From the NCBI RefSeq assembly GCF_042477335.2, contig NC_091245.1, positions 111,200,501-111,264,500 of the forward strand: a stretch of 64,000 nucleotides of DNA, in the 5' to 3' direction. A model generated the notes under the pieces. It saw nothing but the letters and a program-made list of their open reading frames with translations. It ran no database searches and was not told where the DNA came from. Below are positions 58,496 to 64,000 of the stretch, piece after piece. Position numbers and translations under genes: made by a program. Every line of letters begins with the position of its first letter. The stretch's first letter is position 1. Source of the DNA: Ovis canadensis. Its lineage: Eukaryota > Chordata > Mammalia > Artiodactyla > Bovidae.

Positions 58496-58859
58496 AACTC
58501 TGTTAAAAAATGTGGAAATGGTTAAGCATAGGGTGCTTGCTAAATTCAGTATGCAATTTTAGGGCTGAGTGGTGTTAGGAGATGCACAGAAGGCTAGAAG
58601 AAGTTTGCCTTTCTCTTTCTTCCCCAAGATTGCCTAAATTTTCCTCTAAATTAAAGTTTGACAACCATTTAGATAATGCTATCCAACTTGTGAAAGAAAG
58701 CACACAAAGATTAAAAGATAAGGTAACTGGACAGTTCAAGTCCCCTTTTGCCTTCCTGGCTCACATAAGGGGAGAAAAAAAGAAAAGACTAAAGTTTTTC
58801 TGAAGGTCACAGCCTACAAAACAAAGATTTAATTACCTCTCCTCTCTAAAACCTTACCA
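58496..58859. other. No recognised feature
   Basis: Spacer. A 73-codon frame (58582-58803) has no recognisable domain. Confidence 0.45.
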
Positions 58860-60198
58860 AATGTATCAGACACCCAGTCTAGTGACAGTGGATTGTGAGT
58901 GAGAGAGCAATAAGACAGACTATTTAAGAAGCAGCTTGCAGGAAAATCCAAAGCAGGGAGAAAGAACAAAGACTTAGAGAAACTACAGCTACAGCAAACA
59001 GTAAATACAACCTATCTTGTAGCCAGATAAACATATCTGTAATCTCATACTAAAGACCAATTTTCCTTGTTCCTATTGCCTATATCATGCTTAGTTCACA
59101 TAAAAAAAATTACAAGATATGATAAAAGACAGAGGAAAGAGTCTGTAAAGAAAGTAAGCATCAGAGCCAGACACAGATAAGGCAAAGATTTTAGAATTAT
59201 CACACTGGATATTTTAAATAACTATGATTAATATGTTAAGGATTCTAATGAGAAAAGTGGACAACATGCAAAACAGATGGATACTATAATCAAAGAGATA
59301 GAAATGCTAAGAAGGAGTCAAAGGCAAATGTTAAAAATCAAAAGTATTTTAATAGAAATGAAGAATATCTTTAATGGACTCATCAGCAGACTGGATATGG
59401 TTAAGGAAAGAAAGAGTGAGCTTGAAAATCTGTCAATGAAAACTTCCCAAACTGAAATTCAGAATTAAAAATAGACAGAAAAAGCAGAGTAGAATATCAA
59501 AGAACTGCGGGACAATCACAAAAGATGTAACACACAACAGAAATATCAGAAGGAGCACAAGGATAAATATTTGAAGAAATAATGACTAAATTTTCCAAAA
59601 TTAATGACACTAAACCACAGATCCAGTAAATACAGAAAACATCAATTTAAATAAATAAATACCAAAAATTCTACACCTAGGCATTTTATCTTAAAACTGT
59701 AGAATATCAAAGGCACCAAAAGCACTTACCATCATGCATAGTGGTAGAATCAAAGAGAAGGGGAAAAGAAACTCAAAAAAATAATGCTGAATATTTCCCA
59801 AATTTGAGGAAAATTATTAATCTACATAGTCAACTCTAAGTAGGATAAATACAATGAAATACCCATTCAGATACATCACTGCCAAAATGTCAAAATCAAA
59901 AATAGAAAAGGCAATCTTGAAAGTAGCAAGAAAAAACAACTGGAATCATATACCCAAGAGAATCCCAATCAGATTAACAAATGACTTCTCATCAGAAGTA
60001 ACAGAAGCCAGAAGGCAGTGGAGTTGTAGAGTCAAAGTCCTAAAAGAAAATACTGTCAACCAAAATCTTATATCCAGAAAAGCTACTTTGCAAAAAATGA
60101 AAGCAAAATAAACACATTTCTAGGTAAACAGAATTTGCTGTTGGCAGACCTGTCTTAGGAAAAATGCTAGAGAAGAAGTTCCTCAGGCTGAAAGGAAT

Positions 60199-60968
60199 TG
60201 AAACTAGATGAAATTTTTTAAATTATATTTTATTGAAGGATAACAGATGATGACTGCGGCCATGAAATTAAAAGACACTTACTCCTTGGAAGAAAAGTTA
60301 TGACCAACCTAAATAGCATATTCAAAAGCAGAGACATTACTATGCCAACAAAGTTCCGTCTAGTCAAGGCTATGGTTTTTCCAGTGGTCATGTATGGATG
60401 TGAGAGTTGGACTGTGAAGAAAGCTGAGCACTGAAGAATTGATGCTTTTGAACTGTGGTGTTGGAGAAGACTCTTGAGGGTCCCTTGGACTGCAAGGAGA
60501 TCCAACCAGTCCATTCTGAAGGAGATCAGCCTTGGGATTTCTTTGGAAGGAATGATGCTAAAGCTGAAACTCCAGTACTTTGGCAACCTCATGCGAAGAG
60601 TTGACTCATTGCAAAAGACTCTGATGGTGGGAAGGATTGGGGGCAGGAGGAGAAGGGGACGACAGTGGATGAGTTGGCTGGATGGCATCACCGACTTGAT
60701 GGACATGAGTTTGAGGGAACTCTGGGAGATGGTGATGGACAGGGAGGCCTGGCATGTTGTGATTCATGGGGTCGCAAAGAGTCAGACACGAATGAGTGAC
60801 TGAACTGAACTGAATCACTTTACAGAATTTTGTTGTTTTCCATCAAACCTCAACATGATTCAGCCATAGATATAAGTATATCGCCTCCCTTCTGAACTTT
60901 CCTCGCATCTCCCTCCCCACTCCACCATTCTAGGTTGATACAGAGCCCCTGTTTGAGTGAAACTCGAT
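60199..60968 (-). mobile_element. L1 3' UTR fragment with target duplication, split by BovB
   Basis: Antisense L1 3' end at 60210-60245 and 60813-60957. The duplication TGAAACTAGAT (60199-60209) and TGAAACTCGAT (60958-60968) matches at 10 of 11 and lies in the older L1M. The two L1 parts join as ...TATTTTATTGAAGGATAA | TCACTTTACAGAATTTTG... Confidence 0.85.
60246..60812 (+). mobile_element. BovB LINE 3' fragment nested in L1
   Basis: Begins in the GATGACTGCGGCCATGAAAT region and ends with GAACTGAACTGAA. A 109-codon frame (60474-60803) covers the C-terminus. Close to the youngest copies here. It is the innermost of three nested layers. Confidence 0.93.
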
Positions 60969-61065
60969 ACAACTTAAACCCACAGGAGAAAAAAACAAAG
61001 AACTCCATAAAGATACCTACATAGAAACTATAAAAATGATATAATCACATATTTCTCTGTCTCTT

Positions 61066-61187
61066 TTCTTTTATTTTTTGGCCATACCACATGGCATGTT
61101 GGATGTTAGATCTGATTAGGGACCAAATCCACATCTGCCTTGAAGTCATGAATTCTTAACCACTGGACCACCAAGGAAGTCCCCATA
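61066..61187 (-). mobile_element. CHR-type tRNA SINE, antisense
   Basis: TTTTATTTTTTGGCCATACC at the left (tail complement) and CACTGGACCACCAAGGAAGT at the right (head complement). Short form, similar to the outer SINE at 28758-29166. Confidence 0.82.
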
Positions 61188-61689
61188 CTTCTCTTTCTTA
61201 TCTATATTTATTAAAAGAGGAATTGCATAATCAATATCTAAGACTTTCACTTCCAGGAATTTGATGTACTCTTCTCTATTCTCTAGGTAAAAATAAAAAC
61301 CCTGGACATTGCATATGAAACAAACATAAGCCTGAAAGATAGAGAGGAACAGAAAGAGAAAGACCAGCTAGAGAACATACAACCTGAGGTAAGATCACTG
61401 CATTTTCTTTTGGCCTCGTATACCCCAGACTGTAAACTAGAAAAACCAGCAAACTGAAATACCAATGGGTGCAGACAAAAAGAGGCCCCCTAGAACGGTC
61501 TGCTATCTATACAAAGGACCAGTAAAAGGATATCCTAACAAGACAGGATTTCTTAGAAAAATAACTGCTCTGTTCAAAACACACACACACACACACACAC
61601 ACAGAAAAACTACTTCCCCAGCTGCACCCCTCACATCAAAAACCAAGCAGAAAGCCTCAGCTTCCACTTTTGCTGGTCTGTAAAAAGAC
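61188..61689. other. Unassigned, with a (CA)n microsatellite
   Basis: An uninterrupted AC tract occupies 61579-61603. The remaining sequence may belong to the following HAL1/L1M element, but I could not confirm it. Confidence 0.5.
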
Positions 61690-63560
61690 ATCCCAGCCCC
61701 ACACTAGGATGGTATCAAAAAGACTGAATGTGTAGCCAGGAATTTCACCTCTGATAAACAGTAAGAACCCTATCCAGTGGTCTCAGTGGAGACCAGGTGG
61801 GAAGCCTAGACTTTGACCTTATGCAAAGGTCATAGGTGTTTCTACAGCTCCCTACAGGGGTGTATCAGAGAGGGCCTAATAGAAAATCAGGATGTTCACC
61901 ACCAACCAACAGTAAAAAGGCCACCACCCACAGTGTAGTGAGACCTCACAGAAGGCCATAAAGCAATGCCCTACCTCTCACAGCCAGAAGGTTATCAGTT
62001 CAGGTCTAGTGGAGAGCCTGAACTCTCACCCCAACCCAGCAGTATCAAGGACTCGATCATCCTGTTGTCAACAGAGTCTGAGCAGAGGACCTAGACTTCC
62101 ACCCAAACTGGAAGTAAAGAAGTGGTCACTCTTTCCCTTCAGAACAAAGTCAGAGGAGACCTGCTGAACCATAAGCTTTAAATAGATCCAGAGTCTTGTA
62201 ACATAATAGTCAAAATATTGAAGTTTCAATCAACCATCATTCATCATACCAAGACCCAGAAAGGCTTCAAAAGAAATGGAAAAAGACCATCAACAGATAC
62301 CAATGCCAACATGACACACATATAGAAATACCTGATAAGGATTTTAAAGAAAACATAAAAATGTTTCAGTGAACAATTACAAACATGCTTGAAACAAATA
62401 AACAAAAAAGCTCACAAAAAAAAATGAAAGGGTGAAAGTATTAGTTGCTCAGTCGTGTCTGACTCTTTGTGACCCCATGGACTGTAACCCACAAGGCTTC
62501 TCTGTCCATGGAATTTCCCAGGCAAGATTATTGGAGTGGGTTGCCATTTCCTTCTCCAGGGGATCTTCCTGACCCAGGGATAGAAACTGGGGCTCCTACA
62601 CTGCAGGCAGATACTTCACTGTCTGAGCCAGCAAGGAAGGGACATCTCAATAAAGAAATAAAAGATAGAGATGAAGAACCAAATAGAAATCTAGGATCTA
62701 AAAATACAGTAATCAAAATTAAGGATAAATTCAACAGAAGAATGAAAAGAACAGTAGAAAGAATTTGAATTTGAAGATAGAACAATAGAAAGTATCCAAT
62801 CTGAACAACTAAGAAAATCAACTGAGAAATAATGGATAGAGTATAAGGAACAAGACTATAGTAAAAGATCTAATGTTCACGTCTTCAGAGTGCCAGGGAA
62901 AGAGGAAAAAGAGGCTGGAACTAAAAAATTACTGGAAGGCATATGACTGAAGTGTCCCAAATTTGTCAAAAGACATAAACCTACAGACCCAAGAATCTGA
63001 GCAAACCCCAAAGAGAAGAAACCAGAAAAATATCCACACTAAGACACATCATAGTCAAGCTGCTGAAAGCAAGAGGCAAAAAAAAAAAAAGTTGAAAGTA
63101 GCCAGAGAGAAACAATGAAAACAATTTGAATGACAGTGGATTTCTCATCAGAAACTGGAGAATGGGAGGAAGTTGCACAATATTTTTCAAGCGCTGAAAG
63201 AAATGAACTGTCAACCTAGGATTCAATATCTATTGAAAACAGTCTTCAGTGATGAAAGAGATATTAAGACATATTCAGAGAAAGGAAAGCTTAAAATTCT
63301 TCACCAGCAGACCTACTCTAAAAGAATAGCTAAAAGAAGTTCTCTAAATTGAAATAGAGTAAAAGAAATATCCTTGGAACAGTAGCAAAGAGGAAAAAAC
63401 ACAGTAGGCAAAAGTATAATAGACTTGTCTTCTTCCCTTGAGTTTTCAAAATTATGTTTGATAGTTGAAGAAAAAAATTATAATCCTATCTGATATGGTC
63501 ACCAGGATATGATGAAGAGATATTTAAGATACTAAAGGGAGGGTAAAGGAATATCAGTCA
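61690..63560 (+). mobile_element. HAL1 or old L1M element: 5' UTR and ORF1, interrupted by a SINE
   Basis: Leader-like sequence at 61690-62200 leads into ORF1-like sequence at 62270-62430 and 62640-63330. This is followed by a 3' region (TGATAGTTGAAGAAAAAAAT near 63459) characteristic of HAL1, the half-L1 with ORF1 only. All frames are decayed. HAL1 versus L1M is uncertain. Confidence 0.6.
62430..62637 (-). mobile_element. Bov-tA SINE nested in HAL1/L1M
   Basis: Antisense copy from TTGCTCAGTCGTGTCTGAC through the central block to the head at CTGTCTGAGCCAGCAAGGAA. The surrounding HAL1-like sequence continues on both sides. Confidence 0.9.
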
Positions 63561-63784
63561 TAGTTATATAAATCTCTACGTGTGATAATATGACACAGCA
63601 GTGAACACACACACACCTCTATCAAATTCCTGATTACGATGTAGCACTATATTTATGTAAGAAGTAACCATTGGGGGAAACTGCACTTCAGTGGAAGGTA
63701 CTCAAGGCTTCTTATACTACTTGCCAACCTATGCCTGTCTCATCCTTTGAGACTAGTATAATCTTGACCTTAAAACCAAAGGCT
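63561..63784. other. No recognised feature
   Basis: Short spacer between two old LINE fragments, with a brief CA run at 63606-63615. Confidence 0.5.
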
Positions 63785-64000
63785 TTACAAAAAACCAAAA
63801 CTCAGATTAGTATCCCTTCTGAATATAGATGCAGAAATCCTCAATCGAATACTAGCAAATTGTTTCCAGCACAACACAAAAAAAGGATTATACACTATAA
63901 CCGAGTGGGAGTTAACCTAAGAATGCAAAGTTGATTTAACATTCAAAAATTAATTATATGGTACATTCACACAGCAGAGTATTGTTTAGCTATAAAAAGG
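63785..64000 (+). mobile_element. Old L1 ORF2 fragment, runs off the window
   Basis: ATAGATGCAGAAATCCTCAA (63823-63842) and the following bases match the L1 ORF2 region after the RT core. Near 63957 it jumps to L1 3'-region sequence (GAGTATTGTTTAGCTATAAA), indicating an internal deletion. Truncated by the window end. Confidence 0.7.

Larger units (their letters stand above)
58860..61060 (+). mobile_element. Old L1 (L1M) 5' UTR and ORF1 region, interrupted
   Basis: Sense L1M leader and ORF1 at 58860-60209. The coiled-coil part is still visible in a 63-codon frame at 59277-59468, and the C-terminal part at 59854-60111 (IPKRIPIRLTNDFSSE). The sequence resumes at about 60969-61060 after a nested antisense L1. 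Confidence 0.65.

Overview
The window is mammalian nuclear DNA from a ruminant, most likely a bovid. It is dense in BovB (RTE-clade) LINEs, in the Bov-tA and Bov-A2 SINEs that share the BovB 3' tail, and in tRNA-derived CHR-type artiodactyl SINEs. Older mammal-wide repeats also occur (L1M/HAL1, MIR/L2-like, MER2, MLT1, an endogenous-retrovirus fragment). There are no operons, bacterial genes, CRISPR arrays, tRNA genes or rRNA genes.

The only intact host gene I can support is a single-exon olfactory receptor coding region on the minus strand (24179-25108, 309 aa, OR10J-like). A good 3' splice site lies 17 nt upstream of its start codon, the usual layout for an OR gene whose 5' UTR is in separate upstream exons.

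Layout. 1-5.7 kb: BovB 3' fragments, three Bov-tA SINEs and a 5'-truncated BovB with broken reverse transcriptase (RT) frames. 5.7-7.2 kb: decayed retroviral integrase region. 7.2-10.5 kb: an old antisense L1 holding a BovB tail and a MER2 DNA transposon that itself holds a CHR-2 SINE. 10.5-16.4 kb: dimeric Bov-tA, L1 3' end, MIR, antisense BovB, a 108-bp inverted repeat, and a BovB inside an L1 3' UTR. 16.4-21 kb: antisense L1 5' half joined to a BovB with a 484-codon endonuclease-RT frame. 22-23.6 kb: BovB and L1M. 24.2-25.1 kb: the OR gene. 25-38.7 kb: comparatively BovB-poor, with scattered SINEs and old repeats. 38.7-42.7 kb: a nearly complete BovB with 5' inversion and a perfect 16-bp target duplication, then three SINEs. 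45.4-48.6 kb: a second 5'-inverted BovB nested in one SINE and carrying another. 49.6-52.9 kb: a near full-length antisense BovB with a GC-rich tandem monomer array at its 5' end. 53-64 kb: BovB fragments, CHR-2, MLT1, and L1M/HAL1 elements with nested insertions.

From my coordinates BovB alone covers about 17 kb (roughly 27%) of the window. I found no clearly new functional system. The observations most worth checking are the two 5'-inverted BovB insertions, the BovB 5' monomer array, the 108-bp inverted repeat and the multi-level nests, which give a relative insertion chronology. Repeat family names come from memory of consensus sequences; subfamily calls need RepeatMasker.
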